Counted from the stretch's first letter, positions 34,447 through 44,897 are shown. The stretch is DNA of 64,000 nucleotides from Bostrychus sinensis (GCA_020698575.1 CM036245.1:1382120-1446119), one strand, 5' to 3'. The notes: generated by a model not told the origin, from the letters alone. Numbers and translations are program-made.

Positions 34447-35046
34447 GCAGCAGCAGCGTCAGTACAGTTAGCAGTAGCATCAGTACAGTTAGCAGTAGCA
34501 TCAGTACAGTTAGCAGCAGCGTCAGTACAGTTAGCAGTAGCATCAGTACAGTTAGCAGCAGCATCAGTACAGTTAGCAGTAACATCAGTACAGTTAGCAG
34601 TAGCATCAGTACAGTTAGCAGTAGCATCAGTACAGTTAGCAGTAGCATCAGTACAGTTAGCAGTAGCATCAGTACAGTTAGCAGTAGCATCAGTACAGTT
34701 AGCAGCAGCATCAGTACAGTTAGCAGTAGCATCAGTACAGTTAGCAGTAACATCAGTACAGTTAGCAGTAGCATCAGTACAGTTAGCAGTAGCATCAGTA
34801 CAGTTAGCAGTAGCATCAGTACAGTTAGCAGCAGCGTCAGTACAGTTAGCAGTAGCATCAGTACAGTTAGCAGCAGCGTCAGTACAGTTAGCAGTAGCAT
34901 CAGTACAGTTAGCAGTAGCATCAGTACAGTTAGCAGCAGCGTCAGTACAGTTAGCAGTAGCATCAGTACAGTTAGCAGTAGCATCAGTACAGTTAGCAGT
35001 AGCGTCAGTACAGTTAGCAGTAGCATCAGTACAGTTAGCAGTAGCA
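34447..35046. repeat. 21-bp minisatellite
   Basis: About 29 units with core GCATCAGTACAGTTAGCAGT. Variation is limited to GCATCA, GCGTCA or ACATCA and GTAGC or GCAGC. The unit is divisible by three, so two minus frames (228 and 221 codons, TANCTDA and LLLTVLM repeats) stay open. No signal or flanking coding sequence supports a protein. Confidence 0.97.
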
Positions 35047-35144
35047 CACAGTGGTAGCACAGAAGAGGACAAAGTGTATCAGAGACCAGTCTGGCCAAAG
35101 ATCATTAACTAAAAAACTAAACTACAAGCAGAGCTAAATAAACT

Positions 35145-35350
35145 AAATTAGAATTCAATTCAATTCAGATTTATTTGTATGTCCCAATATCACAACAAAA
35201 GTCGCCTCAAAGGGCTTCACAAACAGTTGCTCAAACATAAACACAATCAGCACAAACAATAACTACACTAAACTAAACAGAGCCAGGACACTCCTGTCCT
35301 TAGACCCTCCTTCTTGGTAAGGAAAAACTCCTAAAAAAACCAGGCTACGG
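35145..35350. repeat. dispersed fish-type repeat fragment
   Basis: Sequence such as AATTCAATTCAGATTTATTT, CAAAAGTCGCCTCAAAGGGC and AAGGAAAAACTCCTAAAAAA matches, from memory, a repeat family very common in teleost genomes. Identification is from recall of the motif, not from a search. Confidence 0.5.
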
Positions 35351-36461
35351 GAAAAAGAAGAAACCTTATAAACCTTAGAATATAAGCAATTAAATACACT
35401 ATAATAACCATGTACAGTATATAATCTGACAGAGTCTGGATATTCAAGTACCATAAGCATAGAGTGTGCAGTGTGAATAGTTGCTTCAAGTAAAATAAAA
35501 CAAGCAGCTGTGGGTCAGAAGCTCGAGTCAGTTCCACCAATCATCATCGATCAGCAGTGTCACGGCTGAATTATGAAATTCAACAGTGCATATTTCACCA
35601 TTTTATTACATTTTAGAGGAAGTTCAACTTCCTTTGCAGTCGGTGAGCAATCCCCTGCTGGGAACTCAGAGAAACCCAAGACCTGTTCACAGAAACTGTT
35701 TTCACATGGTTTGTGTGGATTTCTGTGACTGTATTTGAATCATGCACATTCACACTGAAGACTGAGGGATCTTCTGTGCTGAGTTCTCCCTGGGTCTGGG
35801 TGGGTCCTGTGATCCTCAGCTGGGTCCTGACCAGGATCCGGGCTCAGGTCTGGAGTCTCAAACCCAGAGACGTTAGAGGGACGGGCCACATGCAGAAAAT
35901 GAATGATGAGAAATAATTTTACACATTCTTATCTAACCGTATGTCCTTCCTGTTGTCCTTTTAAGGTTTCCACTTCCTGTGACATCATCACACCATGCCT
36001 GAGGGGTCGCGCCGCAGCAGCCAGAGATCACACAGCAACTCAGGTCCGGCCTCAGGTTTACAGAAGATCTGTTCTGGGTTATTTATTCTTTTTCTTTATT
36101 TGTTTTTTCTTTATTTAATGGAAAGAGTTGTGGAGGTGAGGCAACTTTACACCAGGTACCAGCTCAGGAAATACTGGGCTTTACAAGAACCCTCTGTAAT
36201 GGACTAAACCAGGACCAGTCCAGGACTAAACCAGGACAAGCTGAACTCAGACTTGCACTTTGAGTGGCGATGACGCGGACTTAGACTCGGACTTGAGAAG
36301 AGACTGCAGCCTTCTGAGTCTGAGTCTGTGATAGTTTTAAAGGTTCTAAGTTAGATGTGTGGCTGTTTGAAGTATTTTCTGGTGGATAAAGCCTCAGTGC
36401 TCTTTGGCGATGTCCTTTTTTGGCATGGTATTTCTGATTCTTGGCTGAAGCAGGAGTTGGC
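35351..36461. other. unique sequence up to the assembly gap
   Basis: No confident exon. A short ATG frame at 35995 (MPEGSRRSSQRSHSNSG) is rich in Ser/Arg but then runs into poly-Phe/Leu sequence. A decayed 12-bp repeat lies at about 36200-36236. Confidence 0.4.
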
Positions 36462-36500
36462 NNNNNNNNNNNNNNNNNNNNNNNNNNNNNNNNNNNNNNN
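36462..36500. other. assembly gap (39 N)
   Basis: The only run of N in the window. The sequence on its two sides differs in character (moderate CpG on the left, CpG-rich on the right), so the true distance is unknown. The missing first exon of the claudin gene could lie here. Confidence 1.
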
Positions 36501-36830
36501 CCCGAATTTTTTACCCAGACGTGACTACTACGCCAGTCCAGCAGGGCCTCTGATCCCACACCTCGGTACGTCTGATCGTAGGCTGGCATCGCGCAGACGA
36601 ACCAGCCATGTGTTACGGTCTCCGGATAAAGTGCTGTTGTTGGGTTTGGTTGGCGGAAACAGTTGGCAGAGCAACGCACTGCCTCGCAGTAGCTTCCCTC
36701 ACACTGTTGCCAGACAGTCGATGTTGTACCTTCGGGCTATGCCCCAAGACCCTTTGGTTAAGACCCTCTTATTTGGTTTTTTTCAGGACCTGGTTCATAC
36801 AGCTGGGTTCTGACCTGTTCAGCCTGTTCG
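36501..36830. other. CpG-rich non-repetitive segment of unknown origin
   Basis: Balanced composition with many CG dinucleotides, unlike the surrounding arrays. The + frame stays open through it (about 100 codons after the gap) and a minus frame is open for about 60 codons, but I recognise neither. It ends at about 36787 in TTTTTTTCAG and then passes into the 12-bp array. It could be a mobile-element piece or a misassembled fragment. Confidence 0.35.
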
Positions 36831-36833
36831 CGT

Positions 36834-38292
36834 TCAGACCTGGTTCAGACCTGGTTCAGACCTGGTTCAGACCTGGTTTAGTCCTGGTTCAGACCTGGTT
36901 CAGACCTGGTTTAGTCCTGGTTTAGACCTGGTTCAGACCTGGTTTAGTCCTGGTTTAGACCTGGTTCAGACCTGGTTCAGACCTGGTTTAGACCTGGTTT
37001 AGACCTGGTTTAGACCTGGTTCAGACCTGGTTCAGACCTGGTTCAGACCTGGTTTAGACCTGGTTCAGACCTGGTTTAGACCTGGTTTAGACCTGGTTCA
37101 GACCTGGTTCAGACCTGGTTTAGTCCTGGTTTAGACCTGGTTCAGACCTGGTTTAGTCCTGGTTTAGACCTGGTTCAGACCTGGTTTAGTCCTGGTTTAG
37201 ACCTGGTTCAGACCTGGTTCAGACCTGGTTTAGACCTGGTTCAGACCTGGTTCAGACCTGGTTCAGACCTGGTTTAGTCCTGGTTCAGACCTGGTTCAGA
37301 CCTGGTTTAGTCCTGGTTTAGACCTGGTTCAGACCTGGTTCAGACCTGGTTCAGACCTGGTTCAGACCTGGTTTAGACCTGGTTTAGACCTGGTTCAGAC
37401 CTGGTTCAGACCTGGTTCAGACCTGGTTCAGTCCTGGTTTAGACCTGGTTTAGACCTGGTTTAGACCTGGTTTAGACCTGGTTCAGACCTGGTTTAGACC
37501 TGGTTCAGACCTGGTTCAGACCTGGTTCAGACCTGGTTCAGACCTGGTTCAGACCTGGTTCAGACCTGGTTCAGACCTGGTTCAGACCTGGTTTAGACCT
37601 GGTTTAGACCTGGTTCAGACCTGGTTCAGACCTGGTTCAGACCTGGTTCAGACCTGGTTTAGACCTGGTTCAGACCTGGTTCAGACCTGGTTCAGACCTG
37701 GTTCAGACCTGGTTCAGACCTGGTTCAGACCTGGTTCAGACCTGGTTTAGACCTGGTTCAGACCTGGTTTAGACCTGGTTTAGACCTGGTTCAGACCTGG
37801 TTCAGACCTGGTTTAGACCTGGTTCAGACCTGGTTCAGACCTGGTTCAGACCTGGTTTCAGACCTGGTTCAGACCTGGTTCAGACCTGGTTCAGACCTGG
37901 TTCAGACCTGGTTCAGACCTGGTTCAGACCTGGTTCAGACCTGGTTCAGACCTGGTTCAGACCTGGTTTAGACCTGGTTCAGACCTGGTTTAGACCTGGT
38001 TCAGACCTGGTTCAGACCTGGTTCAGACCTGGTTTAGACCTGGTTCAGACCTGGTTCAGACCTGGTTCAGACCTGGTTTAGACCTGGTTTAGACCTGGTT
38101 TAGACCTGGTTCAGACCTGGTTCAGACCTGGTTCAGACCTGGTTTAGACCTGGTTTAGACCTGGTTCAGACCTGGTTCAGACCTGGTTCAGACCTGGTTC
38201 AGACCTGGTTTAGACCTGGTTCAGACCTGGTTTAGACCTGGTTTAGACCTGGTTTAGACCTGGTTCAGACCTGGTTCAGACCTGGTTTAGAC
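36834..38292. repeat. 12-bp minisatellite, unit GACCTGGTTCAG
   Basis: About 121 units of GACCTGGTTCAG, GACCTGGTTTAG and GTCCTGGTTTAG, with a single 13-bp unit near 37850. The array ends 38 bp before claudin exon 2 and so probably fills the end of intron 1. Confidence 0.97.
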
Positions 38293-38330
38293 CATACTAA
38301 AATGGTCTAGCTAACACTTCTGATCTCCAG

Positions 38331-38495
38331 TCCATGTCCAGGTCTGCCGAGGCCTCATGATCCTGGCCCTGGTCCTGGACTTGATCTCCGCTCTGGTCTC
38401 TGCTCTGGGTCTGAAGTGCACCAGGTTGAGCGGAGTCTCAGACCGGACCAAGGCCCAGCTCACTCTGACCGGGGGAGTCCTGTACCTGCTGTCGG
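38331..38495 (+). CDS. cldn15-like: claudin exon 2
   Basis: 165 nt: two bases completing a codon begun in exon 1, 54 codons, then one base. The acceptor is TGATCTCCAG and the donor G/GTGAGG. It encodes the second membrane segment (after HVQVCRGLM), the cytosolic GLKCTRLSGVSDRTKAQL stretch and most of the third segment. The length and phase match exon 2 of claudin-15/-10 genes as I recall them. Confidence 0.9.
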
Positions 38496-41400
38496 GTGAG
38501 GAGCTGTCTCTGAAAATCACTGGCGGCCATTTTGTTTCCAGGATCCTCATAATATTTCCTGAGACACCGCTGACAGAGTTTTAAACGATTTAAAACTAAA
38601 ACAAGTCTGGTGTTGTAACAAATCATGGTTCAGACTGAGATCAGCGCTGCCCACTCAGTTAGCATTTATACATTTACACAGACACAGAAATATGCAAATA
38701 AATAAATGTGGAAATGTAGAAATCTGTAAATAAAAAAATGTAGAAATTTGTAAATAAAAAATACAAATTCATAAATAAATAAATGTAGAAAAATGTGAAT
38801 AAATAACTATGTAAATGCAGAAATCTATAAATAAATAAATGTGGAAATATGTAAATAAAAAAAAATCCATAAATAAATAAAAATAAAATTATGTAAATAA
38901 AAAATTAAAAGTCATAAGTAAATAAATGTAGAAATGTGAATAAATAAGGAAATGCAAAAAATACATAAATAAAAAACACATCAATAAATAAATGTAGAAA
39001 TGTAGAAATCCATAAATAAATAAATGTAGAAATATGTAAATAAAAAATAAAAATGCATTAATAAATAAATGTGGAAATGCAGAAATAGATAAATAAAAAC
39101 ATAAATAAATAAATAAACACATAAATAAATGTGGAAATCTAAATAAAAAATAAAATCCATAAATAAATAAATGTAGAAATATTTGAATGAAAAAATGTGG
39201 AAATATAGAAATCCATAAATAAATAAATGTAGAAATATGTAAATAAAATAAAAAAAATACATAAATAAATGTGAAAATGCAGAAATACATAAATAAAAAA
39301 AAACATAAATAAATAAATGTAAAAATTCATAAATAAATAAATGTAGAAATATGTAAATAAAAAATAAAAATCCATAAAAAAATAAATAGAAATATGTGAA
39401 TAAATAAATGTGGAAATGCAGAAATACATAAATAAAAAAATACATAAATAAATGTAGAAATATGTGAATGAATAAATGTGGAAGTATAGAAATCCATAAA
39501 TAAATAAATGTAGAAATATGTAAATGAAAAAATCCATAAATAAATAAATGTGGAAATGTAGAAATTCATAAATAAATAAATGTGAAAATGTAGAAATTCA
39601 TAAATAAATAAATGTAGAAATATGTAAATAAAAAAATCAATCAATACATAAATGTAGAAATATGTAAATAAATGTGAAAATGCAGCAATACATAAATAAA
39701 AAATCCATAAATAAATGAATGTAGAAATCCATAAATAAATAAATGTAGAAATATGTAAATAAAAAAATTAAATCCATAAATAAATAAATGTAGAAATGTG
39801 AATAAATAAATGTGGAAATGCAGAAATACATAAATAAATGTAGAAATATGTAAATAAAAAATTTAATTCCATTAATAAATAAATGTAGAATTATGTAAAT
39901 AAAAAAATTAAAATCCAGTTAAGTTGTTAAATCTAGAATTGTGGCACTAAAAATGTAATGCATGCCAAAAAACAGGGCATAAACAGGAAGTGTACGGCTC
40001 ATGGTAGCATTAGCTTTACCTTTAGCATCACACCGCTATGCATTATTCCGTCTTTTTTATTAAATATCAGCATTGAAGCCACTTTAAATACAGTTTGATC
40101 CCTTATATTACCACAATACGTATTTTTAAACATGACCTTCATTAGAATCCACCTGAACATGGAAAGAGGAATTTTCCAGTCACAGCTGCACTTCTGGTTA
40201 GCGCAGAACAAATCCTGCAGTGAGGACAAGTAAAGTTATTTATTTATCTGTCAGTGGACATTGGTCGGTAAGGTTGTTTTAGTAAATAAATATAATAAAT
40301 ACAACAAATATGCTGTTGTTGTTGTTGTTGTTGTTGTTGTTCAGGTGTTTCCAGTCTCACGGCCGTCTCTCTTTATGCTGCTCGAGTCATTCAGGATTTC
40401 TACAGCCCTCTGTATGGAGGAGTCAGGTCAGTGAACGCACCACAGTCAGGTCAGGTCAGTGAACGCACTGCAGTCAGGTCAGTGAACACACCACAGTCAG
40501 GTCAGTGAACGCACCACAGTCAGGTCAGTGAACGCACCGCAGTCGGGTCAGTGAACGCACCGCACTCAGGTCAGTGAACGCACCGCAGTCGGGTCAGTGA
40601 ACGCACCGCACTCAGGTCAGTGAACGCAACCACAGTCAGGTCAGCAAATGTGCCACAGTCAGGTCAGCGAATGCACCACAGTCAGGTCAGTGAACGCACC
40701 ACAGTCAGGTCAGTGAACACACCACAGTCAGGTCAGTGAACGCACCACAGTCAGGTCAGTGAACGCACCACAGCCAGGTCAGTGAACACGCCACAGTCAG
40801 GTCAGTGAACACACCACAGCCAGGTCAGTGAACGCGCCACAGTCAGGTCAGTGAACGCACCACAGTCAGGTCAGGTCATTGAATGCACCACAGTCAGGTC
40901 AGGTCATTGAACGCACCACAGTCAGGTCAGTAAACGCACCACAGTCAGGTCAGTGAACGCACCACAGTCAGGTCAGTGAACGCACCACAGTCAGGTCAGT
41001 GAATGCACCACAGTCAGGTCAGTGAACGCACCACAGTCAGGTCAGGTCATTGAACGCACCACAGTCAGGTCAGTAAACGCACCACAGTCAGGTCAGTGAA
41101 CGCACCACAGTCAGGTCAGGTCAGTGAATGCACCACAGTCAGGTCAGGTCATTGAACGCACCACAGTCAGGTCAGTAAACGCACCACAGTCAGGTCAGTG
41201 AACGCACCACACTCAGGTCAGGTCAGTGAATGCACCACAGTCAGGTCAGGTCATTGAACGCACCACAGTCAGGTCAGTAAATGCACCACAGTCAGGTCAG
41301 TAAACGCACCACAGTCAGGTCAGTGAATGCACCACAGTCAGGTCGGTGAACGCACCACAGTCAGGTCAGTGAATGCACCACAGTCAGGTCAGGTCAGTGA

Positions 41401-43721
41401 ATGCACCACAGTCAGGTCAGTGAACACGCCACAGTCAAGTCAGTGAACGCACCACAGTCAGGTCAGTGAATGCACCACAGTCAGGTCAGGTCATTGAACG
41501 CACCACAGTCAAGTCAGTAAACGCACCACAGTCAGGTCAGTGAATGCACCAGTCAGGTCGGTGAACGCACCACAGTCAGGTCAGGTCAGTGAATGCACCA
41601 CAGTCAGGTCAGTGAACGCGCCACAGTCAGGTCAGTGAACACGCCACAGTCAGGTCAGTGAACGCACCACACTCAGGTCAGGTCAGTGAATGCACCACAG
41701 TCAGGTCAGTGAACACGCCACAGTCAGGTCAGTGAACGCACCACAGTCAAGTCAGTGAACGCACCACAGTCAGGTCAGTGAACGCACCACAGTCAAGTCA
41801 GTGAACGCACCACAGTCAGGTCAGTGAACGCACCACAGTCAAGTCAGTGAACGCACCACAGTCAGGTCAGTGAACGCACCACTTAATGTTTTATTCTGTA
41901 GCGAAATAAAACAAAAACCATGTCCATCTCCAGTTTTAAGTTTATATCTAAATGTTTTTCTACTGCAGCAGCTCAGGACTAAACCCAAACATTTACCCTT
42001 TCTCTTCCCCTCTGTCCTCAACTCTGTCCTCTGTCTCCTCTGTCCTCTCCTCTGTCTCCTCTGTCTCCTCTGTCCTCTCCTCTGTCCCCTCTGTCTCCTC
42101 TGTCTCCTCTGTCCTCTCCTCTGTCCCCTCTGTCTCCTCTGTCTCCTCTGTCTCCTCTGTCTCCTCTGTCTCCTCTGTCTCCTCTGTCTCCTCTGTCCTC
42201 CTCTGTCCCTCTGTCTCCTCTGTCTCCTCTGTCCTCTCCTCTGTCCCCTCTGTCTCCTCTCTCTCCTCTGTCTCCTCTGTCTCCTCTGTCCTCTCCTCTG
42301 TCTCCTCTGTCTCCTCTGTCCTCTCCTCTGTCTCCTCTGTCCTCCTCTGTCTCCTCTGTCTCCTCTGTCTCCTCTGTCCTCTCCTCTGTCTCCTCTGTCC
42401 TCTCCTCTGTCTCCTCTGTCCTCTCCTCTGTCCTCTCCTCTGTCTCCTCTGTCTCCTCTGTCCTCTCCTCTGTCTCCTCTGTCCTCTCCTCTGTCTCCTC
42501 TGTCCTCTCCTCTGTCCTCTCCTCTGTCCTCTCCTCTGTCCTCTCCTGTCCCCTCTGCCCTCTCCTTTGTCCTCTCCTCTGTCCTCTCCTCTGCCCTCTC
42601 CTCTGTCCTCTCCTCTGTCCTCTCCTCTGTCCTCTGTCCTCTGTCCTCTGTCCTCTGTCCTCTGTCCTCTGTCCTCTCCTCTCTCCTCTGTCCTCTCCTG
42701 TCTCCTCTGTCTTCTGTCCTCTGTCCTCTCCTGTCTCCCCTGTCCTCTGTCCTCTGTCCTCTCCTCTCTCCTCTGTCCTCTGTCCTCTGTCCTCTGTCCT
42801 CTCCTCTCTCCTCTGTCCTCTCCTGTCTCCTCTGTCCTCTCCTGTCCCCTCTGCCCTCTCCTTTGTCCTCTCCTCTGTCCTCTCCTCTGTCCTCTGCCCT
42901 CTCCTCTGTCCTCTCCTCTGTCCTATCCTCTGTCCTCTCCTCTGTCCTCTGTCCTCTGTCCTCTCCTCTCTCCTCTGTCCTCTCCTGTCTCCTCTGTCCT
43001 CTCCTGTCTCCTCTGTCCTCTGTCCTCTGTCCTCTCCTGTCTCCCCTGTCCTCTGTCCTCTGTCCTCTCCTCTCTCCTCTGTCCTCTGTCCTCTGTCCTC
43101 TCCTCTCTCCTCTGTCCTCTCCTGTCTCCTCTGTCCTCTGTCCTCTGTCCTCTCCTGTCTCCCCTGTCCTCTGTCCTCTGTCCTCTCCTCTCTCCTCTGT
43201 CCTCTCCTGTCTCCTCTGTCCTCTCCTCTGTCCTCTGTCCTCTCCTGTCTCCCCTGTCCTCTGTCCTCTGTCCTCTGTCCTCTGTCCTCTCCTCTGTCCT
43301 CTCCTCTGTCCTCTGTCCTCTGTCCTCTGTCCTCTGTCCTCTCCTCTGTCCTCTCCTCTGTCCTCTGTCCTCTGTCCTCTGTCCTCTGTCCTCTGTCCTC
43401 TCCTGTCTCCTCTGTCCTCTGTCCTCTGTCCTCTGTCCTCTGTCCTCTGTCCTCTGTCCTCTCCTCTCTCCTCTGTCCTCTCCTGTCTCCTCTGTCCTCT
43501 GTCCTCTGTCCTCTGTCCTCTCCTCTCTGTCCTCTGTCCTCTGTCCTCTGTCCTCTGTCCTCTGTCCTCTGTCCTCCCAGGTTCGAGCTGGGGTCTGGAC
43601 TGTACCAGGGTTGGTCCGGGGCAGGTCTGTGTCTCCTGGGCGGGTCTCTGCTGTGCTGCAGCCTCAGGGACCAGCGGGGCCACGCTCCTCCGTACGCAGC
43701 AGCCGTACTAATACTGCAGTA

Positions 43722-43759
<38 letters not shown>

Positions 43760-43876
43760 CATCTGAACCTCCTCTGTGGTGTTTTCAGGCAGTACTCAGT
43801 GAAGTACACCTCTGATACTCAGAACATCTACAGAGTGGCCCCGTCTTCAGAGTCCAGCACCAAGGCCTACGTCTAA
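38331..43876 (+). CDS. cldn15-like: claudin (claudin-15/-10 type), exons 2-5 of a tight-junction gene
   Basis: Claudins are four-pass membrane proteins that form paracellular barriers or pores at tight junctions; claudin-15 and -10 relatives are generally ion-pore formers. Four exons join in frame: 38331-38495, 40345-40426, 43581-43691 and 43789-43876, all with AG acceptors and GT donors. The product has a second membrane segment after the conserved VCRGLM, then GLKCTRL, a third segment around GGVLYLLSG, a second loop with DFYSPLYGG and FELGSGLYQGW, a fourth segment ending LLCCSL, and a C-terminal AYV matching the PDZ-binding YV end of claudins. The spacing after KCT fits claudin-15 better than claudin-10, but subfamily assignment is tentative. 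Exon 1, with the first membrane segment and the W-GLW-C-C loop, is not visible. Introns are filled with tandem arrays. Confidence 0.9.
38670..39915. repeat. AT-rich irregular array (AAATAAATAAATGTAGAAAT)
   Basis: Tandem, length-variable units built from AAATAAATAAATGTAGAAAT and ATGTAAATAAAAA. The minus frames (76-154 codons of Phe/Tyr/Ile/Leu/Ser) are artefacts of the composition and should not be read as membrane proteins. Confidence 0.95.
40312..40342. repeat. (TTG)n microsatellite at a splice acceptor
   Basis: About nine TTG triplets form the polypyrimidine region just before the claudin exon 3 acceptor at 40343-40344. G in every third place makes this a weak pyrimidine tract. Confidence 0.95.
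40345..40426 (+). CDS. cldn15-like: claudin exon 3
   Basis: 82 nt encoding GVSSLTAVSLYAARVIQDFY and SPLYGGV, that is the end of membrane segment 3 and the second extracellular loop. The acceptor is a (TTG)n tract followed by TTCAG. The donor is AGTCAG/GTCAGT, and the intron starts directly with a 23-bp minisatellite whose unit includes this donor. Confidence 0.9.
40427..41880. repeat. 23/28-bp minisatellite starting at the exon-3 splice donor
   Basis: About 60 units of GTCAGTGAACGCACCACAG plus TCAG, some with an extra GTCAG. The first unit begins at the first base of intron 3, and the exon end (AGTCAG) also matches the unit end. Each unit therefore repeats a CAG/GTCAGT donor-like site. Confidence 0.96.
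41881..41999. other. short unique piece inside claudin intron 3
   Basis: About 120 bp of unique sequence between the two intronic arrays. It contains CTGCAGCAGCTCAGG, which could act as an alternative acceptor, but no coding exon follows. Confidence 0.5.
42000..43577. repeat. 1.6-kb CT-rich minisatellite (CTCTGTC/CTCCTCTGTC)
   Basis: Tandem CCTCTGT units of 5-12 bp interspersed with CTC, all pyrimidine apart from one G per unit. It runs to the acceptor of claudin exon 4. On both strands frames of over 600 codons stay open (Ser/Leu/Cys/Pro on +, Arg/Glu/Asp/Gln on -); I read these as composition artefacts. Confidence 0.97.
43581..43691 (+). CDS. cldn15-like: claudin exon 4
   Basis: 111 nt encoding FELGSGLYQGWSGAGLCLLG and GSLLCCSLRDQRGHAPP, covering the end of loop 2, membrane segment 4 and the start of the tail. 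The acceptor is CTGTCCTCCCAG after a 1.6-kb CT-rich array. I chose the donor at CC/GTACGC because it keeps frame with exon 5; the alternative GCC/GTACTA 13 bp downstream would break the frame. Confidence 0.88.
43718..43759. repeat. 7-bp array CTTTATA in claudin intron 4
   Basis: Five to six units of ACTTTAT within the 97-bp last intron. Confidence 0.9.
43789..43876 (+). CDS. cldn15-like: claudin exon 5 with stop
   Basis: 88 nt encoding QYSVKYTSDTQNIYRVAPSS and ESSTKAYV then TAA. The last residues YV fit the claudin PDZ-binding motif for ZO proteins. The acceptor is GTGTTTTCAG. The 97-bp intron before it contains a 7-bp CTTTATA array. The stop codon overlaps the start of the 3' UTR minisatellite. 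Confidence 0.9.
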
Positions 43877-44573
43877 ACCAGGACTAAACCAGGTCTAAAC
43901 CAGAACTAAACCAGGTCTAAACCAGGTCTCAACCTGGACTAAACCAGGTCTAAACCAGAACTAAACCAGGACCAAACCAGGTCTAAACCAGAACTAAACC
44001 AGGTCTAAACCAGGTCTCAACCTGGACTAAACCAGGTCTAAACCAGAACTAAACCAGGACCAAACCAGGTCTAAACCAGAACTAAACCAGGACTGAACCA
44101 GAACTAAACCAGGTCTAAACCAGGTCTAAACCAGGTCTCAACCTGGACTAAACCAGGTCTAAACCAGAACTAAACCAGGACCAAACCAGGTCTAAACCAG
44201 AACTAAACCAGGTCTAAACCAGAACTAAACCAGGTCTAAACCAGGACTAAACCAGAACTAAACCAGGACTAAACCAGGACTAAACCAGGACTAAAACAGG
44301 ACTAAACCAGAACTAAACCAGGACTAAACCTGGACTAAACCAGGACTAAACCAGGTCTAAACCAGGTCTAAACCAGAACTAAACCAGAACTAAACCAGGT
44401 CTAAACCAGGACTAAACCAGGACTAAAACAGGACTAAACCAGGACTAAACCAGAACTAAACCAGGTCTAAACCAGGACTAAACCAGGACTAAAACAGGAC
44501 TAAACCAGGACTGAACCAGGACTAAACCAGGTCTAAACCAGAACTAAAACAGGACTAAACCAGGACTAAAGCA
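43877..44573. repeat. 12-bp minisatellite forming most of the claudin 3' UTR
   Basis: About 58 units of GGACTAAACCAG, GGTCTAAACCAG and GAACTAAACCAG, starting next to the claudin stop codon. It has the same unit as the 12-bp family elsewhere, in GGACTAAACCAG orientation. Confidence 0.95.
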
Positions 44574-44675
44574 GAATGAATCCAGATTATTGTGTATTTG
44601 ATGTTAAACGTGTGTTTGTGTGTTCACATGAAGCAGTTTTTTTCATTTCTAATGTTTTGTTTGTACAAAATGTTG

Positions 44676-44681
44676 AATAAA
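44676..44681 (+). terminator. claudin poly(A) signal AATAAA
   Basis: AATAAA at 800 bp past the stop codon, followed by ordinary AT-rich sequence. It is the first canonical signal after the 3' UTR array. Confidence 0.7.
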
Positions 44682-44897
44682 AACTAAAATTAATCTCCTT
44701 TTAAACATGTTTTCAGTAAATTTATTATTGCACTTTCACTGTCAGACCAGCAGAGGGAGCTGTGACTCTGACACATACTGTTTAGTGCAGTGAGATGAAA
44801 CTTTTAGAACAGGAAGGAACTACATTTCCCAAGATGCACTTCACAGCGACATATCCAATCAACTCAGACTTTTGTTTATTTCCTGTTTTATTATTAC

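Larger units (their letters stand above)
38496..40344. other. claudin intron 2
   Basis: It begins GTGAGG and ends (TTG)n-TTCAG. Most of it is an AT-rich array (38670-39915). The rest, 39916-40300, is unique sequence without a recognisable element. Confidence 0.85.

Noticed and set aside
36355..36813. 152-codon frame across the assembly gap
   Set aside because: It is held together by N bases of unknown length and matches no family I recognise.
38889..39831. Phe/Tyr/Ile-rich minus frames resembling membrane proteins
   Set aside because: They come from AAATAAATAAATG repeats in claudin intron 2.
40427..41880. CRISPR-like array of direct repeats
   Set aside because: Units abut without unique spacers and sit in an intron of a vertebrate gene.
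41839..43766. Over 600-codon frames on both strands through the CT array, including an RGQRTEDRG-type protein
   Set aside because: Composition artefact; they read through the true claudin exon 4 in the wrong phase or strand.
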